In this document: in pieces, positions 45,318-54,860 of the stretch
Layout: each line of letters starts with the position of its first letter
How positions within the stretch are numbered: the first letter of the stretch is position 1
NCBI RefSeq assembly: GCF_047922965.1
Contig: NZ_CP150481.1
Span: forward strand, 434,001 to 498,000
Origin: Neptunicella plasticusilytica
GTDB lineage: Bacteria > Pseudomonadota > Gammaproteobacteria > Enterobacterales > Alteromonadaceae
Length of the DNA stretch: 64,000 nt
Direction of reading: 5' to 3'
Notes under the pieces: model-generated
Told to the model about the DNA's origin: nothing
What the model saw: only the letters and a program-made list of their open reading frames with translations
Databases searched by the model: none
Made by a program: the position numbers and the translations under genes

Positions 45318-45699
45318 TGCTATTGAACCTGAGTTCCGGATAAACCGCTCCTCTCTATAGCGCTCTTTTTGCGCCTAGCGGCGTTAGGTTTTCTAGCAAT
45401 AGTCAGTTATTACGTACAAAAAAACGCTATTAGCCAATGAGTACGATGCTCATTTATATAGCGACTCGTCGCAAGGCAGCCAAATGCAGTGGATAGATAA
45501 AGATCTGCAATGGCAATAATTTAAAAAATTTCCTTGAGTTAGGCGGCGTGGTCAGATAATAACCACTACACTAGAGACATTAATTTTTGAAATAAGGGCA
45601 AAAGTAGTTGTTTTTTAGAGATTATTTTTCCCTTCGGGTGGATAAATGGTTTATATTAGCGACCAAACTATAATAATAAATTCAATTTAGTATTCGTTT
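45318..45699. other. Structured intergenic region upstream of the MSHA operon
   Basis: These 382 bases lie between the RcnR-type gene and mshI. There is a nested inverted repeat at 45425-45463 (outer arms CGCTAT/ATAGCG, inner arms AATGAG/CTCATT), a short palindrome at 45461-45472 (GCGAC-TC-GTCGC), and AT-rich DNA after 45520. A TATAAT at 45669-45674, 26 bases before the mshI ATG, is a candidate -10 with a poor -35. No small gene is credible. It holds the promoter of the pilus operon. Confidence 0.5.
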
Positions 45700-46635
45700 A
45701 TGCATATAGGCTGGCGTGGCGCTCTGAAGCAATATTTTAATCCCAAGGCAGGGAATTATTCTGTCGGGATAAATATTGTCGAATTAGGCATCCATATTAG
45801 CGTGTTTGACACTCGCAAAAACCAACCTGGCTGGATCAAGCAACACTTTATCGAATTAAATAATTGGCCAGTGGCCCTCAAACACTGGATTCAACAGCAA
45901 GGCTTGCGCAATTGCCCCTGTAATATCGTCCTTTCGTCAATGGATTATCATATTCTCCAAGTTGAACGACCTTCTGTGCCAGAAGAAGAGTTACCTCAGG
46001 CGTTACGCTGGGCGATCAAGGATCTTATCCCCGACAAACAAGAGCAGGTTATTGATTATTTTGAACATCCCGCACAAACCGCAGGCACTAACAAATTGTC
46101 AGTGGTGGCGGTTTCCCGTCAACGAATCAACGATCTTATCAAGCAAATAAACCTGACAGATTTACAATTGTCGACCATCAGTATCCAGGAAATGGCGTAT
46201 TGCGAATTGTTACCTGATACAGATGAAGGTGTAATACTGTTAACTCAGGATGCGGGACAGGACTTGTATATTAATATTGTTAAATCAGGCAGTTTATATT
46301 TCACCCGCAGATTGCGTGGCTATGAATTATTATCCAGCTTGAGCATGACAGAAATTCAGCAAGATTTACTGGTTTCTTTGGCCACCGAAACCCAGCGTTC
46401 AATGGATTATATGGAAAGTCAGTTGCGTCAACCGCCAATTAACAAGGTTGTTCTGGCGCTGGATACTGATTTCCAGTCGGAGTTGGCCGAGCTGTTACAA
46501 CAACAAATTTTTATTTCGGTTGAATCCGTTGTTCCACAAATCACGACCCAGGCCAATCTGACTCCCCGACATGCCTATTATGTCTCATTGGGGGCGGGAT
46601 TAATGCAGACCAATGGCAAGGCGGTCAGTGTATGA
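45700..46635 (+). CDS. mshI: MSHA biogenesis protein MshI (PilM-like)
   Basis: A 311-residue cytoplasmic actin-like assembly protein of the MSHA pilus. Residues 80-115 include MDYHILQVERPSVPEEELPQALRWAIKDL, the usual MshI start block, and the rest has the PilM-like fold. It should join the PilN-like and MshJ proteins in the inner-membrane platform. It is the first gene of the msh run; mshH is absent upstream. Its end overlaps the next gene by four bases. Confidence 0.9.
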   Translation: MHIGWRGALKQYFNPKAGNYSVGINIVELGIHISVFDTRKNQPGWIKQHFIELNNWPVALKHWIQQQGLRNCPCNIVLSSMDYHILQVERPSVPEEELPQALRWAIKDLIPDKQEQVIDYFEHPAQTAGTNKLSVVAVSRQRINDLIKQINLTDLQLSTISIQEMAYCELLPDTDEGVILLTQDAGQDLYINIVKSGSLYFTRRLRGYELLSSLSMTEIQQDLLVSLATETQRSMDYMESQLRQPPINKVVLALDTDFQSELAELLQQQIFISVESVVPQITTQANLTPRHAYYVSLGAGLMQTNGKAVSV

Positions 46636-47243
46636 AGAATCGGATTAATCTTTATACTCAGGAGATGCGCCCAAAACTGGCGTTGTTCACCCTTGATTTT
46701 GTCGGCTTCGTTTGTGGCGTCGCGTTGGCGATAATTTTGTTGAGCTATTTCTGGGTGACGCAACGTGCTGAGCAGCTTAGCCAGCAATATGCACAATTAA
46801 ATCTACAGAGTGACCAGTTACAGTTGCAATTGAATCAACTTTCATCCCGGTTAGCATCACGTAAACCCGATCCTCAATTGACCAAACAAGTACAAGATCT
46901 GGATGATGAACTACAAAATAAACAGCGCGTACTGGCTGGACTCAGCTCGATAACGGATATGCAAAGTCGCAATTATCCTGAACTGATGCAGGAATTGGCG
47001 TCTATTCAGCAGCCAGAGCTGTGGCTGACCCATATTCAGGCCGAGAATACTAAAGTCAGGTTGGAAGGCGGAATTCAGCAGGCAGAAATTTTGCCGGCAT
47101 GGTTAGATAAACTGGCTAAAACCGATTTTTTCCGTGGGCAAGATTTCGCTCAAGCTCAGGTTTACCGGGATCCGGATGAACAATTGCGTTTTGTCATTTC
47201 CTCTGAGCCGGGTTCACCGAATAAAGGGGAAGTGAAAAGATGA
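46632..47243 (+). CDS. MSHA biogenesis PilN-like protein
   Basis: A 203-residue inner-membrane protein with one helix (about 18-40) after a short cytoplasmic leader (MKNRINLYTQEMRPKLALF), then a coiled coil rich in Gln and Leu (about 45-110) and a small C-terminal domain. This is the PilN layout, and its position between mshI and mshJ supports the call. It starts inside the mshI stop (four-base overlap) and ends overlapping mshJ by four bases. Confidence 0.85.
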   Translation: MKNRINLYTQEMRPKLALFTLDFVGFVCGVALAIILLSYFWVTQRAEQLSQQYAQLNLQSDQLQLQLNQLSSRLASRKPDPQLTKQVQDLDDELQNKQRVLAGLSSITDMQSRNYPELMQELASIQQPELWLTHIQAENTKVRLEGGIQQAEILPAWLDKLAKTDFFRGQDFAQAQVYRDPDEQLRFVISSEPGSPNKGEVKR

Positions 47244-47890
47244 CCCGTTTACGCAAACTCGCCCATCAATTTTATGCACTCAGCATCAGAGAGAAAAGTC
47301 TGATTCTGGCGGTGGGCTTGTTAGTTATTTTGTTGGGTGGTTATTTGCTGTTGGTTGAGCCACCACTTAAAACTGCGTCAGTGATTGAGCAACAAATTAC
47401 TCAGGCTCAAAGTCGAGTTGCCAACATGCGCCAGCAGATAGCGGAAATACAACAACTGCTGAATCAGGATGTCGATGCGTTATTGCGTGATAAGGTCGAG
47501 CTATTGCAGGTTAAACAGGTCGAGCTGGATCAGCAGCTGACAAGTCAGATGAGCCATTTTGTCGCGGCTAACCAGATGCCGAAATTGTTAGCTAACATGT
47601 TGGCAAAGGTGAACGAGGTGAATCTGGTGAGTCTGGAATCCATTCCGCCAACCCGCATTTTAACCGATCCGGAACACGAGGATAGTCAACTGCAAATTTA
47701 CCAACATGGTGTGAAGTTGGTGCTGGACGGGCATTATTTTGCGGTGCAGCAGTATCTCCAGCAACTTAAGGACAGCCAATGGGATTTTTACTGGTACAAG
47801 TTTGATTACCGGGTAGACGAATACCCTGTCGGTATCGTTGAACTTGAGTTATATACTTTAAGTACCAGCCCGGCCTTTATGGGGATTTGA
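47240..47890 (+). CDS. mshJ: MSHA biogenesis protein MshJ (PilO-like)
   Basis: A 216-residue protein with one transmembrane helix (about 19-40), a coiled coil (ITQAQSRVANMRQQIAEIQQLLNQ), and a C-terminal ferredoxin-like domain facing the periplasm. It fits PilO/GspM. It overlaps the PilN-like gene by four bases, so they should pair as PilN and PilO do. Confidence 0.87.
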   Translation: MTRLRKLAHQFYALSIREKSLILAVGLLVILLGGYLLLVEPPLKTASVIEQQITQAQSRVANMRQQIAEIQQLLNQDVDALLRDKVELLQVKQVELDQQLTSQMSHFVAANQMPKLLANMLAKVNEVNLVSLESIPPTRILTDPEHEDSQLQIYQHGVKLVLDGHYFAVQQYLQQLKDSQWDFYWYKFDYRVDEYPVGIVELELYTLSTSPAFMGI

Positions 47891-47891
47891 A

Positions 47892-48242
47892 GTGAATCGA
47901 TATATTCTGTTATCTGTTAGCGTATTGACAATACCTGTAGGGGCAGAACAGCAGTACCGTGATCCTACCCGGCCACCGGTACTTGATCATAATATGGATC
48001 TCGCTGTGTCAGAAAATAATAGTAACGGTTTTCCGCCCATCAAGGTGTCCGCAATATTTAGTAGCGCAGAAGGACAGTACGCAATTATTAACGGCAGAAC
48101 ATTATCTGTCGGCCAGGGATGGGCAAATATTGAACTTATCGCAATTGGCGAGGATAGCGTTACGCTGTCCGCCAATGATGTTGTTAAAACCTTCGTTATT
48201 CATTCGCATAGCACAAAAAAAGATGTTGCCAATGTATTTTAG
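47892..48242 (+). CDS. mshK: MSHA biogenesis protein MshK (PilP-like)
   Basis: A 116-residue periplasmic protein with a signal peptide (YILLSVSVLTIPVGA) and the MshK hallmark YRDPTRPP just after it. A small beta domain follows (PIKVSAIFSSAEGQYAIINGRTLSVGQGW). It uses a GTG start at 47892, one base after the mshJ stop. It links the inner-membrane platform to the secretin and overlaps mshL by 11 bases. Confidence 0.87.
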   Translation: MNRYILLSVSVLTIPVGAEQQYRDPTRPPVLDHNMDLAVSENNSNGFPPIKVSAIFSSAEGQYAIINGRTLSVGQGWANIELIAIGEDSVTLSANDVVKTFVIHSHSTKKDVANVF

Positions 48243-49908
48243 AAAAATAGCTTTTTATTGTTGCATTCTTGTTCTTTCAGGGTGTCAGAGCCAAACCCGG
48301 ACTCCTGTTGAGAAAGCCTTGCAGCAGGCAATAGATAATCAACCCGATTCAAGGGTTGAGGCCGCTCCTTTAGCTGAATTGCCAGAAGATGTGGCTCACG
48401 CACTGCAAGCAGATGCACCAGCCCCCGGCGCAAAATTGTATGGCGAACCTCGCTACGATATTCAGGCCGACAAGGTCAATGCTCAGGATTTTTTTGCCGG
48501 GCTGGTCAAAGATACACCCTACAGTGTCGCTATCCACCCACAGGTTGAAGGCACTATTTCACTGAATTTAAAGCAAGTTACACTGACCGAATTGTTTAGC
48601 ATTACCAGTGAAATTTACGGCTATGATATTCAGAAAACAGGCCGTATTTATCGTATCTATCCGGCCGGAATGCGCACCGAAACCTTTTCAGTCAATTATT
48701 TGTTAATGCAACGCAATGGCATGACACGCTCTACCATCAACTCAGGTGGTGTGTCGCAAAACGAAAATGGTCAGAACAATAATTACAGTTCGCAAAGCAG
48801 TTCAACCCGCAGTGCTTTGGGAGGAACCGGTTCTAATTCCAGTCAGCCAAACAGTTTTGGTAATGGTAGTCAGTCGATTAATGGCACTAATATTACTACC
48901 AATACGGATACTGATTTTTGGGGACAACTTAAGACATCGCTGGAATCCTTAATTGGCACTGAGCAAGGGCGTCAGGTCGTAGTATCACCACAGGCAGGAC
49001 TAATCACAGTGCGTGCCATGCCGGACGAAATTCGTACTATTAAGGACTACCTGCATACCTCGGAGCAACATATTCAGCGCCAAGTGGTATTAGAAGCCCG
49101 CATTATCGAAGTCGTGCTGAATGACGAATATCAACAGGGGATTAACTGGCAACAGGTGGCAGAAGGGAATGTGGCCAATATCGACAGTACTTTACTGCCT
49201 TTTTCTTTTACCGGACAAATTGCAGGCAACGCAGTTAGCGCGGCGATGGGCGGGATCACTAATCTGGGTTTTATCAATAAAGATTTTACCGGGGTGTTAT
49301 CGTTGCTTGCTACTCAAGGTAATGTTCAAGTGCTATCCAGTCCCCGTGTTACCGCCACCAATAATCAAAAAGCAGTAATTAAGGTGGGCAATGATGAATA
49401 CTTTGTTACCGACGTCTCCAGTCAGCTTACCTCAACGGCCACCACGACATCATCTACTCCCAATATCGAGTTAACCCCTTTTTTCTCCGGGATTGCGCTG
49501 GATGTGACGCCGCAAATAGATAAGGATGGTGGTGTGATGTTACATGTACATCCTTCGGTTATTGATACTCAAGAGCAAGAAAAAGTTCTGACCCTGAATC
49601 AGGAAAAGATTATTCTGCCGTTGGCACAGAGTAATATCCGTGAGTCGGATACGGTGATCCGGGCCAAATCCGGCGAAATAGTAGTGATTGGTGGCCTGAT
49701 GCAGTCGGTAATTGATAAAACAGAGTCCAAAACACCTTTGCTCGGTGATATCCCAATACTGGGTAACCTGTTTAAAAATAAACGCAACAAGGAAACTAAA
49801 AAGGAACTGGTTATTTTGCTTAGGCCCACAGTGGTTGGGGTGGATACATGGAAAAATCAACTCCGGCAGTCACAGCAGCATATTGTTGACTGGACCAACG
49901 GCGAATAA
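48232..49908 (+). CDS. mshL: MSHA secretin MshL
   Basis: A 558-residue outer-membrane secretin through which the pilus exits. The start is at the ATG at 48232, which begins a lipoprotein signal (FYCCILVLSGC); the same frame is open upstream inside mshK but is not coding. A Ser/Asn/Gly-rich stretch lies near 190-225. The secretin core includes VVSPQAGLITVRAMPDEI, LEARIIEVVLNDEYQQGINW, VLSSPRVTATNNQKAVIKVG and VVIGGLMQ. An 11-base overlap with mshK implies coupled translation. Confidence 0.93.
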   Translation: MYFRKIAFYCCILVLSGCQSQTRTPVEKALQQAIDNQPDSRVEAAPLAELPEDVAHALQADAPAPGAKLYGEPRYDIQADKVNAQDFFAGLVKDTPYSVAIHPQVEGTISLNLKQVTLTELFSITSEIYGYDIQKTGRIYRIYPAGMRTETFSVNYLLMQRNGMTRSTINSGGVSQNENGQNNNYSSQSSSTRSALGGTGSNSSQPNSFGNGSQSINGTNITTNTDTDFWGQLKTSLESLIGTEQGRQVVVSPQAGLITVRAMPDEIRTIKDYLHTSEQHIQRQVVLEARIIEVVLNDEYQQGINWQQVAEGNVANIDSTLLPFSFTGQIAGNAVSAAMGGITNLGFINKDFTGVLSLLATQGNVQVLSSPRVTATNNQKAVIKVGNDEYFVTDVSSQLTSTATTTSSTPNIELTPFFSGIALDVTPQIDKDGGVMLHVHPSVIDTQEQEKVLTLNQEKIILPLAQSNIRESDTVIRAKSGEIVVIGGLMQSVIDKTESKTPLLGDIPILGNLFKNKRNKETKKELVILLRPTVVGVDTWKNQLRQSQQHIVDWTNGE

Positions 49909-49910
49909 CG

Positions 49911-50819
49911 ATGTACTTGTACCATTTCGGGTTAAAGGAATTGCCTTTCACCCTAACCCCCAATACCAGCTATTTTTATGGCTTACCCAGCCATCGTCAG
50001 GCATTGGATGTACTGCTAACCGCCTTACGATCCGGCGAGGGGTTTATTAAAGTCACGGGTGAAGTGGGTACCGGCAAAACTCTGATTTGCAGAAAATTAC
50101 TCAATGAATTGCCCGAGCATTTTGTTACCGCTTATATTCCCAATCCCTATCTGTCTCCGTCGGAACTGCGCCGCGCAGTGGCCAGTGAACTTGGGGTTGA
50201 ACTCAGTGCCGATGCCGATCAACAGGAGTTTACCCGCCGTATTGAACAGCGGATTATCGAAATCAATCATGCCAATAAAGGGGTGATCCTGATTGTGGAT
50301 GAAGCACAGGCACTGCCGGTAGAAAGCCTTGAAGCCCTACGCTTATTTACTAATCTGGAAACCGAATCGCGCAAACTGTTGCAAGTGGTGTTGTTTGGAC
50401 AGCCGGAACTGGATCAGAAGCTGGCGTTGGCAGAACTTCGCCAGTTAAAACAGCGTATTACCTTTACATACCGATTGGATTGCATGACCGAAGACCAGTT
50501 ATTCCACTACGCTAAGCACCGTATGACAGTGGCCGGATACCGGGGTGGGGAAGCCTTTAATCGCCGTTGCTGCAAATTGTTATTCAAGGCCAGTGGCGGT
50601 ACACCCAGAATCGTCAATGTACTGTGCCATAAGGCATTAATGCTGGCGTATGGGGAAGGAGAAAATCAGGTCAACAAAAAACATATAAAAATGGCGATTA
50701 AAGACACCGATTCAGCTCAACAGATCAGTGGTAGTTGGTTCTGGTATATGGCCATGGCTGGAGCATTGATGCTCAGTGGCGGATTATGGTTTGTGTATGA
50801 ACAGGGCATGATATCGTGA
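49911..50819 (+). CDS. mshM: MSHA biogenesis ATPase MshM
   Basis: A 302-residue AAA ATPase of the ExeA type. Walker A GEVGTGKT is at 50-57, and Walker B is in GVILIVDEAQAL. A C-terminal transmembrane helix (about 280-298) is visible, so it is inner-membrane anchored. Start MYLYHFGLKELPFTLTPN is the family signature. It would help secretin assembly across the peptidoglycan, as ExeA does. It overlaps mshN by four bases. Confidence 0.9.
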   Translation: MYLYHFGLKELPFTLTPNTSYFYGLPSHRQALDVLLTALRSGEGFIKVTGEVGTGKTLICRKLLNELPEHFVTAYIPNPYLSPSELRRAVASELGVELSADADQQEFTRRIEQRIIEINHANKGVILIVDEAQALPVESLEALRLFTNLETESRKLLQVVLFGQPELDQKLALAELRQLKQRITFTYRLDCMTEDQLFHYAKHRMTVAGYRGGEAFNRRCCKLLFKASGGTPRIVNVLCHKALMLAYGEGENQVNKKHIKMAIKDTDSAQQISGSWFWYMAMAGALMLSGGLWFVYEQGMIS

Positions 50820-51871
50820 GTGTGATAAATAAAATGCTGCAGGATCTGGACGCACGAGAAAGCAATCAGAGCAATACTGCTAATTATGTCGAACCGGCAA
50901 AACGCTATCCCTGGATGTGGTTAGTGCTGGTTGCCCTGTTAATTATTGCTGCAGTTCTGGTGGCCAAATGGTGGTGGACCCGACCTGCTGTATCATCAGC
51001 TACTGGGCAATCACAAGTCGAATCCTTGCCGCGGAGTACAGTGGTAAAAAACATGCCTGTGGTCAAGCAGGTTAATCGCTCCGAGCCGCTACAACCTCAG
51101 ATTGATACAACTGTTGCGTCAACAGAGACACAACCGGATATCCCTGAATCAAATGCGGTCGTTGAATCTGAAAATGCAGAGATAGCTGAGCCGCAGACTC
51201 AAGATGTTGCCAAAACTGACCAAGAGGAACCTGTTGTGACTGAGCAACAGCAGACAGCAACCCATTCTTCATTTTCTATGCAACCCGCTCAGCTAACGGC
51301 AGAGCAGGAAATCGCCAGACTGGAAAGTGAAATACAGCTGGCGTTATCAGAACAGAATATTGGTGAGGCAATCAAGGGTTTATTGCAGTTAATCGAGCAA
51401 TCTCCACAACACAGCAAAGCTCGTCAGAAGCTGGCCAATTTATACAACGAACAGGGCAAGCCATTGTTGGCCGAGCAAATACTCCGTGCAGGGCTGGCAT
51501 TGACTCCAGATGATGCGCCGCAACGGTTAATGTTGGCCCGTTTGCTTACCCAGGAAAAACACCCGCAACAAGCGTTGAGCTTGTTGCAAGAGGTAAATCC
51601 GGATATTGCCCTTTATCAGGAGTACTACATTTATCTGGCAACGTTGGCCCAGCAAAGCGGTAATGACGCTTTGGCGATGCAAACCTATTTGGACTTGACA
51701 CGCGTGGCAACCGATAACGCCAAGTGGTGGTTAGGTTTAGCGGTATCGGCGGATCGGCTGGCGAATAAGGCGTTGGCGATTAGCAGTTATCATAAGGCGT
51801 TAAACTTGGCTCAGCTGGATAAAAGCGTACAGGCTTTTATACGCCAGCGTATTGCGGTATTGGGAGGTTAA
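50816..51871 (+). CDS. mshN: MSHA biogenesis protein MshN
   Basis: A 351-residue bitopic protein. It starts MSVINKMLQDLDARES, the MshN signature, has a transmembrane helix at about 35-55, a long low-complexity linker rich in Gln, Glu, Thr and Val, and TPR-like repeats from about 165 to the end (IARLESEIQLALSEQNIGEAI and onward). It probably pairs with MshM or the secretin. It ends one base before the mshE GTG. Confidence 0.88.
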   Translation: MSVINKMLQDLDARESNQSNTANYVEPAKRYPWMWLVLVALLIIAAVLVAKWWWTRPAVSSATGQSQVESLPRSTVVKNMPVVKQVNRSEPLQPQIDTTVASTETQPDIPESNAVVESENAEIAEPQTQDVAKTDQEEPVVTEQQQTATHSSFSMQPAQLTAEQEIARLESEIQLALSEQNIGEAIKGLLQLIEQSPQHSKARQKLANLYNEQGKPLLAEQILRAGLALTPDDAPQRLMLARLLTQEKHPQQALSLLQEVNPDIALYQEYYIYLATLAQQSGNDALAMQTYLDLTRVATDNAKWWLGLAVSADRLANKALAISSYHKALNLAQLDKSVQAFIRQRIAVLGG

Positions 51872-51872
51872 C

Positions 51873-53630
51873 GTGCAACCCAAACTGAAAATGCGCTTAG
51901 GGGATCTGCTGGTTGATGAAGGAGTTATTGATGAATTGCAACTCCAACAGGCACTGAATAATCAGAAAACCACCGGGCGCAAGCTAGGCAAGGCGTTAAT
52001 GGATCTGGGATTTGTGTCCGAGCAGCGCCTGCACAGTTTCCTTGCCCAACAGCTTAAGGTGCCCTTGCTGGATATAGGTTCAATTCGTCTCGATCCCGCT
52101 GTGGTGAAATTGATCCCCGAAGTGCAGGCGCGCCGCTATCGGGCCATTGCCATCGAAGATCATGTCGATCATATTCTTGTCGGCATGAGTGATCCTGCTG
52201 ATTTGGCCGCACTGGATGCCTTGAATAATTTGTTGCCCAAGCCAATCAAAGTGGCGGTGGTTATTGAATCACAACTGTTATCTGCCTACGAAACCTTATA
52301 CCGACGCACCGAAGAAATTGCCTCTTTCGCCCAAGAGTTGGCCAGTGAATATCAGGGCGATCAGGAATTTGACTTTATGTCTGGCGCCAGCAGTGAAGAA
52401 GATACCGCTGTTGCGCGCTTGTTACAGTCTATTTTTGAAGAAGCAGTGCAGATGCAAGCTTCCGATATCCATATAGAGCCGGACGAAGGCATGCTACGTA
52501 TTCGTCAGCGCATCGATGGGGTATTGCAGGAAAATGTCATTAAGGAGCACAACATTGCTGCCGCACTGGTGTTGCGTCTGAAACTGATGTCACGGCTGGA
52601 TATTTCGGAAAAACGTTTACCTCAAGATGGCCGCACCAATATTATTGTCAAAGGCCATCGTATTGATGTGCGGATCTCAACCATGCCAGTACAGCATGGC
52701 GAGTCTGTGGTGATGCGTTTGCTCGATCAGTCGGCCGGATTGCTAAGTTTGCAACAAACCGGTATGCCGGATGAGCTTATCAAGCGTTTCTCGGTGTTAC
52801 TGGCTCGTCCGCATGGCATGATACTGGTTACCGGGCCGACAGGATCCGGTAAAACCACCACACTGTACGCTGCGCTTACCCAGCTAAATCAGCCCGGTGT
52901 GAAAGTGATTACTGTTGAGGATCCGGTCGAATATCGTTTGCCCCGGATCAATCAGGTGCAAGTTAACAGCCGCATAGGGCTGGATTTCTCCAAGGTGTTG
53001 CGCACTACGTTGCGTCAGGATCCCGATATTATTATGGTCGGTGAAATGCGTGACAATGAAACGGTAGAAATCGGCTTACGTGGCGCATTAACGGGTCACC
53101 TGGTGTTATCAACCTTGCATACTAACGATGCAATTAGCAGCGCAATCCGCCTGATCGATATGGGGGCGCCCGGTTATCTGGTTGCCAGTTCCCTGCGAGC
53201 TATCGTGGCCCAGCGTCTTATCCGTAAATTGTGTCCGGATTGCAAAACCGATTATCAACCTAGTACCGATGAACTATTTTGGTTGGGCAATATCCAGTCC
53301 GAGGCGCATCATATCCAGTTCAAACAGGGACAGGGTTGCCAAAAATGCCATCACACCGGGTATAAAGGGCGGATCGGGGTATTTGAATTGCTGGAAATGA
53401 CCGAGCTGATGATGAACGCATTAAAAGTTTCGGATACAGTAGCGTTTGCCCGGGCCGCCAAGTTAAGTCCGCATTACCTACCTTTGGCCAATATGGCGCT
53501 GGAATACGCTAAACAAGGGATCACCAGTGTTGAAGAGATTCTGAAACTGGTCGAAATGGTGGTTGAAGATCACAGCACAGTTAGAATAGATAGTCCTCCT
53601 GCCGATAGCCCGTCGTTGGAGCTGGAATAG
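51873..53630 (+). CDS. mshE: MSHA pilus extension ATPase MshE
   Basis: A 585-residue GspE/PilB-type ATPase that powers pilus extension. The start is the GTG at 51873 with a strong GGGAGG upstream; the frame is open seven codons more. Two MshEN motifs lie at the N-terminus (RLGDLLVDEGVIDELQLQQAL and KLGKALMDLGFVSEQRLHSFL), the pattern that binds cyclic di-GMP in Vibrio MshE. Walker A GPTGSGKT is at 321-328. A zinc-binding CPDC and CQKC pair follows near 450-500. It lies between mshN and mshG. Confidence 0.95.
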   Translation: MQPKLKMRLGDLLVDEGVIDELQLQQALNNQKTTGRKLGKALMDLGFVSEQRLHSFLAQQLKVPLLDIGSIRLDPAVVKLIPEVQARRYRAIAIEDHVDHILVGMSDPADLAALDALNNLLPKPIKVAVVIESQLLSAYETLYRRTEEIASFAQELASEYQGDQEFDFMSGASSEEDTAVARLLQSIFEEAVQMQASDIHIEPDEGMLRIRQRIDGVLQENVIKEHNIAAALVLRLKLMSRLDISEKRLPQDGRTNIIVKGHRIDVRISTMPVQHGESVVMRLLDQSAGLLSLQQTGMPDELIKRFSVLLARPHGMILVTGPTGSGKTTTLYAALTQLNQPGVKVITVEDPVEYRLPRINQVQVNSRIGLDFSKVLRTTLRQDPDIIMVGEMRDNETVEIGLRGALTGHLVLSTLHTNDAISSAIRLIDMGAPGYLVASSLRAIVAQRLIRKLCPDCKTDYQPSTDELFWLGNIQSEAHHIQFKQGQGCQKCHHTGYKGRIGVFELLEMTELMMNALKVSDTVAFARAAKLSPHYLPLANMALEYAKQGITSVEEILKLVEMVVEDHSTVRIDSPPADSPSLELE

Positions 53631-53633
53631 ATT

Positions 53634-54860
53634 ATGGCTATGTTTAATTACACTGCCAGAGATCAAAACGGCACCCTGAATAGCGGTGAAGTCGAAGCGC
53701 AGGATCCGGCGACTGCGGCTGATATTTTGATGCGACGCAATGTGATTCCAATTAATATCAGTCCCAAAACGGAAGGCAGTGATTCTTCGTCCCGCAGCTT
53801 GAAATGGTCTTTGTTTAATAAGGTGAGTCTGGACGATCTGACCATTTTTTCCCGCCAGATGTATTCGCTGACCAAGGCCGGTATTCCCATCTTACGTGCC
53901 ATCGGCGGCTTGGCTGAAACTACATCGTCCAAATTATTGTCCGAAACGTTGCACGGGATTGGCGAGCAACTGGAGCGGGGCCGGAGTTTATCCAGCGCCA
54001 TGCATGCTTATCCCAAAGTGTTTAATCAGTTGTTTGTCAGTGTTATCCATGTCGGCGAAAACACCGGTAAACTCGATGATGTGTTTTTGCAGCTTTCCCA
54101 ATATTTGATGAGCGAGCAGGAAACTCGCAAACAAATTAAATCGGCCACCCGTTATCCCAGTTTTGTGCTTATCGCCGTGGCGATTGCCATTGTGATCCTG
54201 AATATCTGGGTTATCCCGATTTTTTCGCAGATGTTTCAGAAGCTGGGTGCCGATTTACCCCCGATGACCAAGGTGTTGATCGCCAGCTCCAATTTTTTTG
54301 TGGCGTATTGGCTTTATCTGTTAATCGCTATTATTGGCCTGATACTGTTAACAAGGCACTATATTCAAACCCAGCAAGGAAGATACAACTGGGACAAGCT
54401 AAAAATACGTCTGCCTCTGATAGGCGATATTATCGAACGTTCGCTGTTGTCCCGCTATTCACGCAGTTTCGCTATGATGCTCCGCTCAGGCGTGCCCTTA
54501 ACCACAGCACTTAATCTGGTGTCGGATGCGGTCGGTAACAGTTATATGGCAGAACAGATCAAAGGCATGCGCCGCAATATAGAAAAAGGTGACAGCCTGT
54601 TAAGAGCCTCATACAGCAGTAAACTCTTTACCCCGTTGGTGTTGCAAATGGTCGGGGTGGGTGAGGAAACGGGGCGTGTTGATGAAATGCTCACCGAGGT
54701 GGCGGATTATTATGAACGTGAAGTGGACTATGATATCAAGAACCTGACTGCACGCATCGAGCCTATATTAATTGTGATTGTGGCGGTAATGGTGCTGATT
54801 TTGGCATTGGGTATCTTCACGCCGATGTGGGATATGGCCAACGCCTATAAGGGGAAATAA
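53634..54860 (+). CDS. mshG: MSHA inner-membrane platform protein MshG
   Basis: A 408-residue GspF/PilC-type protein. It has two copies of the GspF domain (SLDDLTIFSRQMYSLTKAGIPILRAIGGL and SLLSRYSRSFAMMLRSGVPLTTAL) and three transmembrane helices near 170, 225 and 380. It is the polytopic base of the pilus motor that MshE acts on. It starts three bases after mshE and overlaps mshF by one base. Confidence 0.95.
   Translation: MAMFNYTARDQNGTLNSGEVEAQDPATAADILMRRNVIPINISPKTEGSDSSSRSLKWSLFNKVSLDDLTIFSRQMYSLTKAGIPILRAIGGLAETTSSKLLSETLHGIGEQLERGRSLSSAMHAYPKVFNQLFVSVIHVGENTGKLDDVFLQLSQYLMSEQETRKQIKSATRYPSFVLIAVAIAIVILNIWVIPIFSQMFQKLGADLPPMTKVLIASSNFFVAYWLYLLIAIIGLILLTRHYIQTQQGRYNWDKLKIRLPLIGDIIERSLLSRYSRSFAMMLRSGVPLTTALNLVSDAVGNSYMAEQIKGMRRNIEKGDSLLRASYSSKLFTPLVLQMVGVGEETGRVDEMLTEVADYYEREVDYDIKNLTARIEPILIVIVAVMVLILALGIFTPMWDMANAYKGK

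Noticed and set aside
45370..45560. GTTAGGT and GTTAGGC strings that look like integron attC core sites
   Set aside because: The matching RYYYAAC partners with correct spacing and orientation are missing, and no integrase gene is present.
47959..48231. Upstream extension of the mshL frame inside mshK
   Set aside because: It overlaps mshK in another frame, does not resemble any signal or domain, and the lipoprotein signal begins at 48232.
48500..49900. Long overlapping open frames inside mshL and other msh genes on either strand
   Set aside because: They lack ribosome sites and family similarity, and lie inside well-recognised genes.
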